DNA from: Pseudolabrys sp.
GTDB lineage: Bacteria > Pseudomonadota > Alphaproteobacteria > Rhizobiales > Xanthobacteraceae
NCBI GenBank assembly: GCA_019689975.1
Contig: JADGGK010000006.1
Span: forward strand, 1 to 64,000
DNA length: 64,000 nt
Reading direction: 5' to 3'
This document shows positions 8,726 to 17,275 of the stretch, in pieces; position 1 is the stretch's first letter, and every line of letters starts with the position of its first letter. The position numbers were made by a program, and so were the translations under genes. Below the pieces are notes generated by a model, which was not told the origin of the DNA, made no database searches, and saw only the letters and a program-made list of their open reading frames with translations.

Positions 8726-9050
8726 TTAAGTCGGCAGCGGCTTTCCCTTGGTCTCGGGCAGCAGAGGTGCGACGGCGACCGATATAGTCTGCGAGAACGC
8801 CGCCGACGAAGCCGCCGACGCCCCAGCCAAGCAGCGTGATGCCGATAACGGTTCCGGCAAGGGCCGGGATCTGCCCGTGTTGCGATGGGTCGAGAAGCTG
8901 ATGCAGGGCGACCCCGACCGTCAGGATCAACGCGTATGTCTCGTAGCCGTCGAACATCCAGCCGATGTTCGACGCGATCATCGTCTTCCACTGGTTCGCG
9001 TCGAGGCCTCGATACCACGGCCTTGACCTTGTCATAGCGGCCATTGACAT
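8726..9050 (-). pseudogene. MFS transporter remnant with internal deletion
   Basis: The N-terminus of a sugar/metabolite MFS permease starts at 9050 behind a strong AGGGAGGGAA ribosome site. It runs through the first two membrane segments and the signature loop (GGVLADYIGRRRT). Directly after this, in another frame, the typical C-terminal tail of the same transporter type appears (LLPETKGKPLPT then TAA at 8728-8726). A normal member is about 400-450 residues, so over 300 residues are missing and the joint is out of frame. In the first frame translation would read on to 8613 with unrelated sequence. This is a deletion pseudogene, not an unusual small protein. Confidence 0.85.
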
Positions 9051-9089
9051 GGTTCCCTCCCTGAAAGTCGCGGTCTTTGCTGCGTCGTT

Positions 9090-9575
9090 TCAACCCCGCT
9101 TGCTCTTGCGTGCGGCGAGCTTGACCGCCTGCAAAATTTCTGGATACGCCCCGCAGCGGCACAGATTGCCCGAGAGATAGTCCTTGATCTCGTCGTCGCT
9201 CGGCTGCGGATTTGTGGCGAGCAGGGATTTGGCCGAAAGAATGAAGCCCGGTGTGCAGTAACCGCACTGGAATGCCCCGCATTCGATGAAGGCCTCCTGC
9301 ACCGGGTCGAGCCGGTCCGGTTCTCCGAGGTGTTCGATCGTGACGATGTCGGCACCGTCGGCAAATGCCGCAAGATAAAGACAACCGGAAACCGGCTTGC
9401 CGTCGAGCAGCACGGTGCAGCATCCGCAAAGCCCCTGGCCGCAGCTCTCGCGCGCACCGGTCAATTCGAATTGCGCCTGCAGCATCTCGATCAGCGTATG
9501 ATGCGATGCCACTTCGGCCGATACGGCACGGCCGTTCAGCCTGAAATGAATCGTACGGGTGGTAGCGCTGATCAC
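9090..9575 (-). CDS. Molybdenum hydroxylase small subunit, (2Fe-2S)
   Basis: A 161-residue iron-sulfur subunit of the xanthine dehydrogenase/CO dehydrogenase (CoxS) family. The N-terminal plant-type ferredoxin domain carries the ligand motif ESCGQGLCGCCTV near residues 43-55. The C-terminal four-helix domain carries CGYCTPGF and NLCRCGAYP for the second cluster. It would pass electrons from a molybdopterin large subunit that hydroxylates an aromatic or N-heterocyclic substrate. The reading frame is intact, but the neighbouring large-subunit gene is a fragment and no FAD-binding medium subunit is visible, so it probably lacks a local partner. It lies 39 bp upstream of the broken MFS gene. Confidence 0.88.
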   Translation of the reverse strand: MISATTRTIHFRLNGRAVSAEVASHHTLIEMLQAQFELTGARESCGQGLCGCCTVLLDGKPVSGCLYLAAFADGADIVTIEHLGEPDRLDPVQEAFIECGAFQCGYCTPGFILSAKSLLATNPQPSDDEIKDYLSGNLCRCGAYPEILQAVKLAARKSKRG

Positions 9576-9645
9576 GACTATTCATGTCCTGTTCGTTGGG
9601 CCGCGTGTGACCATCGCTTTCGCGGCACCGTGCCCGTGGCAGATC

Positions 9646-10138
9646 TCATCGTCGATCCTCGATCGGCATGCCGGCTTTGGCGCGTAGCGCACGGAAAATG
9701 GCCTCCGGCGTCAGCGGCAGTTCGGTAATTCGCACGCCCACTGCGTCGTCGATGGCGTTAGCGATCGCCGGTGACACGTTGAAAGTCGCCAATTCGCCCA
9801 CGCCCTTGGCCCCGAAGGGTCCGTTCGATTGCCAAGCCTCGACGATCTCGTTTTCCATCGGCGGTATGTCGTGAATGCCGGGGATCCTGTAATCGGCAAG
9901 CGAGGCGTTGACGACCTGCCCCCCATCAAGATGCATCTTTTCGACCAGGGTGAAGCCGAGCTGCATGGTTGCGGCGCCCGAAAGTTGCGTTTCCACAATC
10001 TTCGGATTGATCGGGTTGCCCACATCGGCAACGTTAATCAGCCGCAGGATACGTAACCGGCCTGTCGGTATCGATTTCGACCTCGGCCGCCGAGCCGGCG
10101 GCCATCCAGAATGGCGTCGCGTTAGGCGTCTGCCCTGT
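9646..10138 (-). pseudogene. Molybdenum hydroxylase large subunit, C-terminal remnant
   Basis: Only about the last 165 residues of a xanthine dehydrogenase-type molybdopterin subunit remain. The first piece (GQTPNATPFWMAAGSAAEVEIDTD, about 10135-10064) and the second piece (TGRLRILRLINVADVG onward to 9646) are in different frames. The text reads smoothly if two bases (CC) are restored near 10063, so this is a 2-nt deletion frameshift. The catalytic-loop motif GAKGVGE is retained in the second piece. About 600 N-terminal residues of a normal subunit are absent and the 5' edge abuts a truncated CoxG-like gene. The protein cannot be made as a functional subunit. Confidence 0.8.
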
Positions 10139-10463
10139 CTGTGTGAATAAGCGTCCGGTCGCCGTCGTCATCGAGTCGCGCCCGGGCCGTCGCCGTCAGC
10201 CGCCCGACCACGCCGAGCGGCGTCCCCTCGACGCGCGCCTCGATTTCATGCGGCGGCACAAGTCTGGTCATCTCGACGCCGATCTTGAATGTGAAGCGCA
10301 TGTAGGCGATGCGGGTCGTGAAGGTGGCGCGATATCGCGCACCGTCGACGGCGGCAAGCTCTTGCACTCCCTCGATGCAGGAAGCGAAGAATCGCGCGTC
10401 GCTCAGCCGCTGAAAAACCTGGTCGCGCGACGCCTCAACACCCAGTTTGCCTTCGATGTTCAT
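10122..10463 (-). pseudogene. CoxG-like SRPBCC protein, 3'-truncated
   Basis: The N-terminal part of a CO dehydrogenase subunit G (CoxG) family protein starts at 10463 (MNIEGKLGVEASRDQVF). It contains the usual core segments (SDARFFASCIEGVQEL, GTPLGVVGRLTATARARL). After TLIHTD the family similarity stops and the frame ends at a TAA (10124-10122) inside the molybdenum-hydroxylase remnant. The product would be 113 residues against about 150 or more in the family, lacking the C-terminal helix. CoxG proteins help assemble or anchor molybdenum hydroxylases, so this fits the neighbours. The frame also extends upstream of 10463, but without a recognisable domain. Confidence 0.7.
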
Positions 10464-10603
10464 GGTCCGGACCCGTGCGCGCGAAAAGTGCAGCGGGGCG
10501 CGATGGTTCGCAAAGGTGATCCGGCCTGGCAATGCGTACATCAGCCGGGGTGAACGATTTTGACTTTCACGATGTGCAAACACCGTCCATCAACGGGCAC
10601 GGA

Positions 10604-11149
10604 TCAACCCGCCTGCGCGCCTAAGAGACGGCGGACAAGGGTGGCAAGCGACTCGGTCAGTGCGTCAAAGCGCAGGCCGGCAATGCCGAAGGCACGCGCC
10701 GCCTCCATATCGGCGTCGGTGTCGCCGATGAGCACGCTGCGGGCCCGGTCGATCGCGAAATCCCGTGCCGCCCGTTCGAGCAGGCCAATGCCCGGTTTGC
10801 GGCAGCGGCAGGCAACGGCGTAGGCGGCAACGGTGCCTTCAGGGTGATGCGGACAATAGTAGAAGGCATCGACGCGTGCGCCGTTGCGCGCGAGCTCTTC
10901 GCGCATGTAGGCGTGCAGCTCCTTTACCGCGGTTTCGTCATAAAAACCGCGCGCGACGCCGGATTGGTTGGTGACCACGATGACCAGGTAGCCCGCGGTA
11001 TTGAGCAGCCGGACGGCTTCCGCGGCGCCCGCGTTCCATGTGATCTGATCCGGCCTGTGGACATAACCATGGTCGACATTGAGGACCCCGTCGCGGTCGA
11101 GAAAAGCGGCGGGCCGTGCGGCGTTCGAAGCAGCGCTGATCGTGGCCAT
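10604..11149 (-). CDS. gmhB: D-glycero-manno-heptose-1,7-bisphosphate 7-phosphatase
   Basis: A 181-residue HAD-superfamily phosphatase of the histidinol-phosphatase-like subgroup that includes GmhB. Motif I is DRDG at 18-21 (nucleophile Asp18, acid/base Asp20), motif II is VTNQSG, and the late motif is IGDTDADM. The zinc-binding insertion is visible as CPHHPEG followed by CRCRKP. It removes the C7 phosphate during ADP-heptose synthesis for lipopolysaccharide. No other heptose genes are nearby. It is divergent from the metallo-hydrolase gene. The start at 11149 has only a weak ribosome site, so a few residues of uncertainty remain at the N-terminus. Confidence 0.85.
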   Translation of the reverse strand: MATISAASNAARPAAFLDRDGVLNVDHGYVHRPDQITWNAGAAEAVRLLNTAGYLVIVVTNQSGVARGFYDETAVKELHAYMREELARNGARVDAFYYCPHHPEGTVAAYAVACRCRKPGIGLLERAARDFAIDRARSVLIGDTDADMEAARAFGIAGLRFDALTESLATLVRRLLGAQAG

Positions 11150-11284
11150 CAGTCCGAAAGTTTATATGGCGCCCGCGCCGGATTGGCCAGTACGCTCGGA
11201 GGGTCGATCATGCCCTTGCGTCTGCGGTCTGAAGGCCTTGCCGGTTCGAACCGGAAGTCTCGCGGCGCATGATCAGCGGGAGTC

Positions 11285-12109
11285 ATGATGATGAGTCTGT
11301 TTATTTGTACCGCCTGCGGCACGCAGTACCCCGAGAGCGCCGAACCGCCCGCACAATGTGCGATCTGCGAGGAAGAGAGGCAATACGTCCCGCCCGGCGG
11401 ACAGACCTGGACAACGCTGGCGGTCCTCGCGCGGTCGCATTTCAACAGCTATCGCACCTACGAGTCGGGAGTTCTGGGCGTCGGCACACAGCCGCCATTC
11501 GCGATCGGTCAGCGTGCGCTGCTGCTACAGACAACGGGCGGCAATGTACTTTGGGATTGCATCGCGCTCATCGATCCGGCGACGGTGGCGGTGATCAACG
11601 GCCTCGGAGGACTCACAGCGATTGCCATCTCCCACCCGCATTTCTATACCACCATGGTGGAATGGGCGCACGCATTCGCTTGTCCGATCTATCTGCATGC
11701 TGCCGATCGGGCCTGGATCATGCGACCGGATCCGGCAATCAAGCTGTGGCAAGGTGACAGTCTCCGTCTTTGGGACGGAGTGACGCTCGTCCGGTGCGGA
11801 GGGCATTTCGAGGGCGGGACGGTGTTGCATTGGGCCGAAGGAGCGAACGGTCGTGGCGTCGTGTGCGCAGGCGACATTCTCACCGTCACCACCGATCGCA
11901 AATGGCTTTCCTTCATGCGCAGCTATCCGAATTTCATCCCCCTCTCGAAAGCGGCGGTCGAGCACATTGGCGCGGCGCTGGAGCCGTTTTCATTCGAGAC
12001 GATATACGGGCATTACTTCGATCGCGTCATCCTCACCAATGGCAAGGATGTTCTCAGGCGATCGATCGAACGATACGTCGCTGCGATCGAGGGTCGAAGG
12101 GGCTATTAG
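11285..12109 (+). CDS. MBL-fold protein with N-terminal zinc ribbon
   Basis: A 274-residue protein combining a short zinc-ribbon-like N-terminus (two CxxC-type pairs, CTAC at 8-11 and CAIC near 25-28) with a metallo-beta-lactamase-like domain. The usual THxHxDH metal motif is altered to SHPHFYT. The two His of the first metal site remain, but the Asp and His of the second site are replaced. Later landmarks (GGHFEGG, AGDIL, YGHYFDR) are present. It is therefore either a mononuclear hydrolase or a non-catalytic relative; the substrate is unknown. GCGGGAG lies just upstream of three consecutive ATG codons at 11285, 11288 and 11291, so the exact start is ambiguous by two residues. Confidence 0.78.
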   Translation: MMMSLFICTACGTQYPESAEPPAQCAICEEERQYVPPGGQTWTTLAVLARSHFNSYRTYESGVLGVGTQPPFAIGQRALLLQTTGGNVLWDCIALIDPATVAVINGLGGLTAIAISHPHFYTTMVEWAHAFACPIYLHAADRAWIMRPDPAIKLWQGDSLRLWDGVTLVRCGGHFEGGTVLHWAEGANGRGVVCAGDILTVTTDRKWLSFMRSYPNFIPLSKAAVEHIGAALEPFSFETIYGHYFDRVILTNGKDVLRRSIERYVAAIEGRRGY

Positions 12110-12351
12110 CGGTCATCCGGACTATCCGCCGACAAGCGCGATCCGATTTTGCGAGCATGCCTCGTTGCTCCTCGAATCGAGACCTTTGCAAGGCACGAGG
12201 CGCGGACGCGGATCCGGTCATGGCATTGGCAGGCCGGCCCATGGGAGACGTCAACTCGCCGAGCGGGGCCGAATAGCCTACCACGGAGCGGACATGCCGC
12301 GGTCGTTGGCGGCCTTCCTTATCCTGCGCCGAGCGAGGCGATGGAAGGCGT

Positions 12352-13065
12352 TCACTCGCGTCCGCTGCCGCCTTTTCCGCCGATTTGTTTGAGCTTGGCC
12401 AGCACGGCGTTGACGTCGAGCTCTTCGCTCGCTTTCTTGTCTGCCACGCTGGCGGAGGTGGCCTCTGCCGTCTCTTTTCGCGCAGTCGTCTCGGCGGCGG
12501 GCAGCAAGGTTGCGCCCGCATCCGCCGGAGCCGGTTTCTCCTTGTTGGCACGCTGAACTTCCAGATCGAGATCGGTCTGCGTGCAGAGTCCGAGGGTAAC
12601 CGGATCCATGGGAGTGAGATTCGCCGAGTTCCAGTGCGTGCGATCACGTATCGAGGCGATGGTGGACTTGGTCGTGCCGACCAGTCGCATAATTGCGCTA
12701 TCACGCAGCTCGGGATGGTTGCGCACCAACCAAAGGATGGCATTTGGCCGATCCTGCCGCCGCGACACCGGGGTATAGCGCGGCCCTTTTCTGCGTTGGG
12801 AGGCCGGCAGCGCGACCTTGGGCGGCGTCAGCTTCAGCCGCACGTCAGGATTGGCCTCCGCCTCGGCGATTTGCTCGCGGGTGAGCTGGCCGGTCTGGAT
12901 CGGGTCAAGACCCTTGATTCCCTGCGCCGCGTCGCCGTCTGCGATCGCTTTCACCTCGAGCGGATGTAGCTTGCAGAAATCCGCAACCTGGTCGAAGGTC
13001 AAAGCGGTGTTCTCCAGCAACCAGACGGCGGTCGCCTTCGGCATCAAAGGTGCTGCACCGGCCAT
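12352..13065 (-). CDS. trcR: Cell-cycle transcriptional regulator TrcR (DUF1013)
   Basis: A 237-residue member of the alphaproteobacterial DUF1013/TrcR family. Recognisable blocks are the opening PLMPKATAVWLLENTALTF, then DFCKLHPLEVKAIADG, IKGLDPIQTGQLT, and the HTH-like stretch ILWLVRNHPELRDSAIMRLVGTTKSTI near 110-140. The C-terminal 60 residues are a variable Ala/Lys/Glu-rich tail ending in a short helical segment. The family is described as a cell-cycle-linked transcription regulator in Hyphomicrobiales. GAGGAGG lies upstream of the ATG at 13065. It is divergent from ispH, separated by 185 bp that must hold both promoters. Confidence 0.88.
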   Translation of the reverse strand: MAGAAPLMPKATAVWLLENTALTFDQVADFCKLHPLEVKAIADGDAAQGIKGLDPIQTGQLTREQIAEAEANPDVRLKLTPPKVALPASQRRKGPRYTPVSRRQDRPNAILWLVRNHPELRDSAIMRLVGTTKSTIASIRDRTHWNSANLTPMDPVTLGLCTQTDLDLEVQRANKEKPAPADAGATLLPAAETTARKETAEATSASVADKKASEELDVNAVLAKLKQIGGKGGSGRE

Positions 13066-13250
13066 GGAAAAACCTCCTCACCGCTTCGCCCGATCAATGG
13101 GGGCAAAGCACGGATCATCGGCGATGATCGGAAAACGCGGAGAATATAGGCACTTGCCCGCGCGGGCGCAACCATCGCGTCTTGACAGACGCGGCCGACG
13201 CGTCCCATGTCGGGGCGTGCGCGACCCCACGCCCACCCCCGAGGAGATCA

Positions 13251-14216
13251 ATGGCCGATAAGCCCGCCCTAAAAGTGCTGCTCTGCTCGCCGCGTGGATT
13301 TTGCGCCGGTGTGGTGCGCGCCATAGAAACCGTGGAACGGGCGCTCGCCCTGTACGGCCCGCCGGTCTATGTCCGGCACGAAATCGTCCATAATCGCTAT
13401 GTGGTCGACAGTCTGCGCGCCAAAGGGGCCATTTTTGTCGAAGATCTCGCCGAGGTTCCCGACGGAGACGCGCCGGTGGTGTTTTCCGCGCATGGGGTGC
13501 CACGCATGGTTCCCGAAGAGGCCGCACGGCGGAAACTTTTTACCCTCGATGCGACCTGTCCGCTGGTCACCAAGGTGCACCGAGAGGCCGAAATTCATTT
13601 CCGACGCGGGCGGGAGATCGTGCTGATTGGTCATGCAGGCCATCCGGAAGTGGTCGGCACGCTGGGTCAATTACCGGCGGGTGCAATCACCCTGGTGCAG
13701 TCGCTTGCCGAAGCAGAGAGTTTCACCCCGCGTGATCCCGATAATCTGGCATTCGTGACCCAGACCACCCTTTCGGTGCAGGACACGGCGGAAATCGTCG
13801 ACCGTCTCAAAGCCCGCTTCCCGGCTATTGTCGGCCCTCATAAGGAAGACATCTGCTATGCCACGACCAATCGACAGGAGGCGGTACGCAAGGTCGCACC
13901 GATGGTGGATGCGATGATCGTAGTCGGCTCGCCAAACTCGTCTAATTCGCAACGGCTGAGGGAGGTGGCGGTTCGGGCCGGATGCCCGTATGCCGTGCTG
14001 GTTGAGCGAGCGGCCGATATCGATTGGGGCTTCTTCAGCGGAATCGCAACCCTCGGCGTCACGGCGGGCGCGTCGGCGCCGGAAGTCCTGGTCGAGGAGG
14101 TGATCGACGCGTTCGCCGCCAAATTTGCCGTCGACGTCGAGACCGTCTTTGGTGTCGAGGAACGAATGTTCTTTCCGTTGCCGCGTCCTTTGCGCGAGGA
14201 GCAACCGGCTGAGTGA
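13251..14216 (+). CDS. ispH: 4-hydroxy-3-methylbut-2-enyl diphosphate reductase
   Basis: A 321-residue IspH (LytB), the last enzyme of the MEP isoprenoid pathway, reducing HMBPP to IPP and DMAPP. The three iron-sulfur ligands are Cys18 (PRGFCAGV), Cys103 (DATCPLV) and Cys202 (KEDICYAT). The substrate-binding AHGVP at 80-84 and [11 protein letters not shown] are also present. The ATG at 13251 is preceded by GAGGAG, which settles the start over an in-frame codon at 13182. thrB follows after 6 bp and rnhA overlaps thrB, so ispH-thrB-rnhA is probably one transcript, an arrangement common in Hyphomicrobiales. Confidence 0.95.
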   Translation: MADKPALKVLLCSPRGFCAGVVRAIETVERALALYGPPVYVRHEIVHNRYVVDSLRAKGAIFVEDLAEVPDGDAPVVFSAHGVPRMVPEEAARRKLFTLDATCPLVTKVHREAEIHFRRGREIVLIGHAGHPEVVGTLGQLPAGAITLVQSLAEAESFTPRDPDNLAFVTQTTLSVQDTAEIVDRLKARFPAIVGPHKEDICYATTNRQEAVRKVAPMVDAMIVVGSPNSSNSQRLREVAVRAGCPYAVLVERAADIDWGFFSGIATLGVTAGASAPEVLVEEVIDAFAAKFAVDVETVFGVEERMFFPLPRPLREEQPAE

Positions 14217-14222
14217 TTTTCG

Positions 14223-15188
14223 ATGGCCGTCTATACCGACGTCACGGCGGAGGATCTTGCGCAATTTCTTGCCGACTACGATCTGGGCGATCTGCTTTCG
14301 TACAAAGGTATTGCCGAGGGTGTTGAGAATTCCAACTTCGTATTGCATACCCGTGCGGGCAGTTTCATTCTCACGCTTTACGAAAAGCGCGTGGCCGAAA
14401 AAGATCTGCCGTTTTTCCTTACGTTGATGGAATATCTGGCTGCACGGGGGATCACTTGCCCGCAGCCGGTAAAGAACAAAAAGGGTGGCGTGCTCGGTCG
14501 CGTGGCCGGTCGGCCGGCCGCCATCGTTACGTTTCTCGACGGTCTATGGGTCCGGCGCCCGAACCCCGGTCACTGCGCGGCCGTGGGTGAAGCGCTTGCA
14601 CGATTGCACCGTGTCGGCAGCGACTTCCCTCTTCAGCGTGTCAATGCCCTGTCAATCGCAAGTTGGCGTGCGTTGTACGAGCAGGTCAAGGATCGCAGCG
14701 ATGACGTGCGGCCGGGGCTCGGCACCGAGATCGCTTATGAGCTCGACGCCCTCGAAAACGAGTGGCCGCGCGATCTGCCGAGCGGAATCATCCACGCGGA
14801 TCTGTTTCCCGATAACGTCTTTTTTCTCGGCGATACGTTGTCGGGACTGATCGATTTCTACTTTGCGTGCACCGACATGCTTGCCTATGATGTCGCGATT
14901 TGCCTCAACGCCTGGTGCTTCGAATCGGATCATTCTTACAACGTCACCAAAGGCCGGGCGCTGCTCAGGGCCTACGAGAAGGTGCGCGGGCTGTCGCAGT
15001 CCGAACATCGGGCATTGCCTATACTGGCGCGCGGCGCTGCCGTGCGTTTTCTATTGACACGGCTGGTCGATTGGCTGGCGGTGCCGGACGGGGCTCTGGT
15101 CAAGCCGAAGGATCCGCTCGAATATTATCGGAAACTGCGTTTTCATCAGTCGGTGAGAAGTGCGGCAAATTACGGCTTTGCCTCATGA
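14223..15188 (+). CDS. thrB: Homoserine kinase
   Basis: A 321-residue homoserine kinase of the aminoglycoside-phosphotransferase fold (ThrB type II), which phosphorylates homoserine for threonine synthesis. Key blocks are the N-terminal [19 protein letters not shown], the lysine-containing nucleotide region, the catalytic-loop motif [10 protein letters not shown] near 196-205 and the metal-binding LIDFYFA near 217-223. The length matches the family. It starts 6 bp after ispH with no strong ribosome site of its own, suggesting coupling. Its TGA overlaps the rnhA ATG in an ATGA junction. Confidence 0.93.
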   Translation: MAVYTDVTAEDLAQFLADYDLGDLLSYKGIAEGVENSNFVLHTRAGSFILTLYEKRVAEKDLPFFLTLMEYLAARGITCPQPVKNKKGGVLGRVAGRPAAIVTFLDGLWVRRPNPGHCAAVGEALARLHRVGSDFPLQRVNALSIASWRALYEQVKDRSDDVRPGLGTEIAYELDALENEWPRDLPSGIIHADLFPDNVFFLGDTLSGLIDFYFACTDMLAYDVAICLNAWCFESDHSYNVTKGRALLRAYEKVRGLSQSEHRALPILARGAAVRFLLTRLVDWLAVPDGALVKPKDPLEYYRKLRFHQSVRSAANYGFAS

Positions 15189-15655
15189 CGAGGGAGCATG
15201 TGGTCATCCATACCGACGGCGCATGCTCGGGTAACCCCGGCCCGGGTGGTTGGGGCGCGATTCTCGTCTCAGGCCGCCATAGGAAGGAGCTCAAGGGCGG
15301 CGAGGCGATGACGACCAATAATCGGATGGAATTGATGGCGGCGATTTCGGCGCTGGAAGCGCTCAAACGTCCCTGTGTCGTCGATCTCTACACGGACAGC
15401 GAATATCTCAAGAAAGGCATTACCGACTGGATCCAGGCGTGGAAGCGTAACGGCTGGCGCACGGCAAGCAAGGAACCGGTCAAGAATGCCGAATTATGGA
15501 AACGCCTCGATGCGGCGCTCGCTCCCCATCAGGTGCGGTGGCGCTGGGTGAAAGGGCACGCCGGCAACGCCATGAACGAACGGGCCGATCAACTTGCGCG
15601 CGAGGGCATGCTGGCCGTGCGCGCCGGCACCAAGGGCGCCTTAGGTGCGACGTAG
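15185..15655 (+). CDS. rnhA: Ribonuclease HI
   Basis: A 156-residue RNase HI, which degrades the RNA strand of RNA-DNA hybrids. The DEDD metal site is complete: Asp11 ([11 protein letters not shown]), Glu49 (NRMELMA), Asp71 (YTDSEYL) and Asp135 (NERADQLA). The His125 loop (KGHAGN) and the basic protrusion ([20 protein letters not shown]) are also present. The ATG at 15185 overlaps the thrB stop by 4 bp; the same frame is open much further upstream, but only inside thrB, so the overlap start is preferred. It is the last gene of the ispH-thrB-rnhA transcript. Confidence 0.95.
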   Translation: MTREHVVIHTDGACSGNPGPGGWGAILVSGRHRKELKGGEAMTTNNRMELMAAISALEALKRPCVVDLYTDSEYLKKGITDWIQAWKRNGWRTASKEPVKNAELWKRLDAALAPHQVRWRWVKGHAGNAMNERADQLAREGMLAVRAGTKGALGAT

Positions 15656-15693
15656 ATAGGCGATCTTACTGACGTCGTCGCCAATGACGGTGG

Positions 15694-16179
15694 TCAGAGC
15701 TGCGCCAGCAGCGCCTGGCCGCTGGAGATCTCGCATTTGCCCGGCGCATCCTCGACATTGAGTTTCTTCACCACGCCATCCTCGACCAGCATGGAATAGC
15801 GCTTGGAACGCAGCCCGAGGCCATTGCCGGAGCCGTCGAAGGCCATGTCGATCGCTTTGGCGAACTCGCCGTTGCCGTCGGCAAGAAATTCGATCTTGTC
15901 GCCCGCATTGCTCGCCTTTCGCCAGGCGTCCATGACGAACACGTCGTTCACGCCCGTGACGGCAACGGCCTGCACTCCCTTCGCCTTGAGGGCATCAATG
16001 TTGTTGAGAAAGCTAGGCAGATGTAGATTGTTGCAGGTCGGCGTGAAAGCGCCCGGAACGGCGAACAGTGCAACCTTGCGACCTTTGAATATATCGTCGG
16101 TGGTTTTCCAGGCGGGGCCCTCCGCGGTCATGACGCGAAATTTTGCGGCGGGCAAGCGATCACCGACCTTGATGGGCAT
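15694..16179 (-). CDS. Peroxiredoxin, Prx5 family
   Basis: A 161-residue thiol peroxidase of the Prx5/AhpE-like (PMP20, redoxin) family that reduces hydroperoxides in the cytoplasm. The peroxidatic Cys49 lies in the signature PGAFTPTCNNLHLPSF, and the conserved Arg is in GLRSKRYSM. A second Cys occurs near the C-terminus (PGKCEISSG), where other members usually have Phe or Tyr; it could act as a resolving Cys. There is no fused glutaredoxin domain. It lies 72 bp downstream of the DsbD-alpha-like gene on the same strand, hinting at a shared redox role, though one product is cytoplasmic and the other exported. Confidence 0.9.
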   Translation of the reverse strand: MPIKVGDRLPAAKFRVMTAEGPAWKTTDDIFKGRKVALFAVPGAFTPTCNNLHLPSFLNNIDALKAKGVQAVAVTGVNDVFVMDAWRKASNAGDKIEFLADGNGEFAKAIDMAFDGSGNGLGLRSKRYSMLVEDGVVKKLNVEDAPGKCEISSGQALLAQL

Positions 16180-16251
16180 GGCTATCCTCGTGCTGTCTGA
16201 ACAGAGCCTTCATGCTCGGGCTCGGGTTGCTAATTACCGCCTCGGGCGGAA

Positions 16252-17100
16252 TTAGTCGAGACGGGTTTTGATCTCATAGGCGCGTTGGCCGGCGACGACC
16301 GTAAAGGTGAGTTCGAAGGGCCCCTTGTTTGGGTCGACGCCGGGCGGCAGACCGTCGAGCGCGAAAGTGAAATGCTCAAATCCGTCTTGCGTGTCGTGCA
16401 CGGGTGTGGGGATCGGCAGTGCCCATTCCGGCGTCGGTCCTTCGGCGAAAAGCTGTACCGGACGATCCGGCGCCTTGAGCGCGACGGCGATCAAGGGTTT
16501 TGCCCCGCCGCTGACCCGGCGCAGGGTAAGACCCAGGGCCGCAGCGGCGACCGGCTGCGGCACCCGCGCCTCGGCGGCGGTCAGCGCGGCATTCTCCGAA
16601 TCGCCGCTCCGCCCCAAGGTGAGTTCGGCGCTGCCTTCCACCGGCAGGCAGAGCTTCTCGCACACGGCATAATCGACCTTCACGCGCAGTGTGACCGGCT
16701 GGCGCGGGTCTTTGGCGGTGACGTCGACGGGAAAGACGACACTGCCTTCGTAGCCGAGCGTTTGGCCGGTCTCGTCACTGAACAGGTGCGGTGCCGGGAA
16801 GCGGACCTTGGCTGCGGCGAGGTTGGATGAGCCGGAAAAATCGAATCGGGGCGGCACACCCGAATCCCCCGGATAACGCCAATAGGTGTGCCAGCCCGGT
16901 TCCATTCTGATCTCGATGCCGGCACGCAAATTGGCCGAGTCGCCCGCGGCGGGGCCGGCGATCAAGCGGAAGCCCGAGTGCAGATCGTTGACCCAGCGCG
17001 ACGAATCAGCCGCATGGGCGGGCTGGAAGGCCGGCAACGAGACCGCTAGGGTCACGACGACGCCCGACGCGACTTTTCGCAGGGCCCCTTTTTTCCACAT
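16252..17100 (-). CDS. Stand-alone DsbD N-terminal-domain-like exported protein
   Basis: A 282-residue secreted protein. A signal peptide (about residues 1-30, ending AHA) precedes a domain like the periplasmic alpha domain of the thiol:disulfide interchange protein DsbD (PF11412-like). The redox pair is visible as VCEKLCLP, with three residues between the cysteines. The transmembrane and thioredoxin domains of DsbD are absent, so it would need a partner such as CcdA or ScsB to receive electrons. The start at 17100 is chosen because the signal peptide begins there; the open frame reaches 17286 but overlaps the divergent yqgE start. The upstream gap to yqgE is 175 bp. Confidence 0.75.
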   Translation of the reverse strand: MWKKGALRKVASGVVVTLAVSLPAFQPAHAADSSRWVNDLHSGFRLIAGPAAGDSANLRAGIEIRMEPGWHTYWRYPGDSGVPPRFDFSGSSNLAAAKVRFPAPHLFSDETGQTLGYEGSVVFPVDVTAKDPRQPVTLRVKVDYAVCEKLCLPVEGSAELTLGRSGDSENAALTAAEARVPQPVAAAALGLTLRRVSGGAKPLIAVALKAPDRPVQLFAEGPTPEWALPIPTPVHDTQDGFEHFTFALDGLPPGVDPNKGPFELTFTVVAGQRAYEIKTRLD

Positions 17101-17275
17101 GGCGCGACCGTGTACCGGGTTCGCTGGTACGGCGCCATTGAATTCGTCGTGAGCGGTGCACGACGCCGAGAACGACGATTTTGCCACAATTCCCGTTTCC
17201 AATAGAATGGCGGGTATTCGCTCATCCGTTCGGGTTGTCGTTTGCAAGGGCGAGTCGATTGGATAACCTTCCGCT

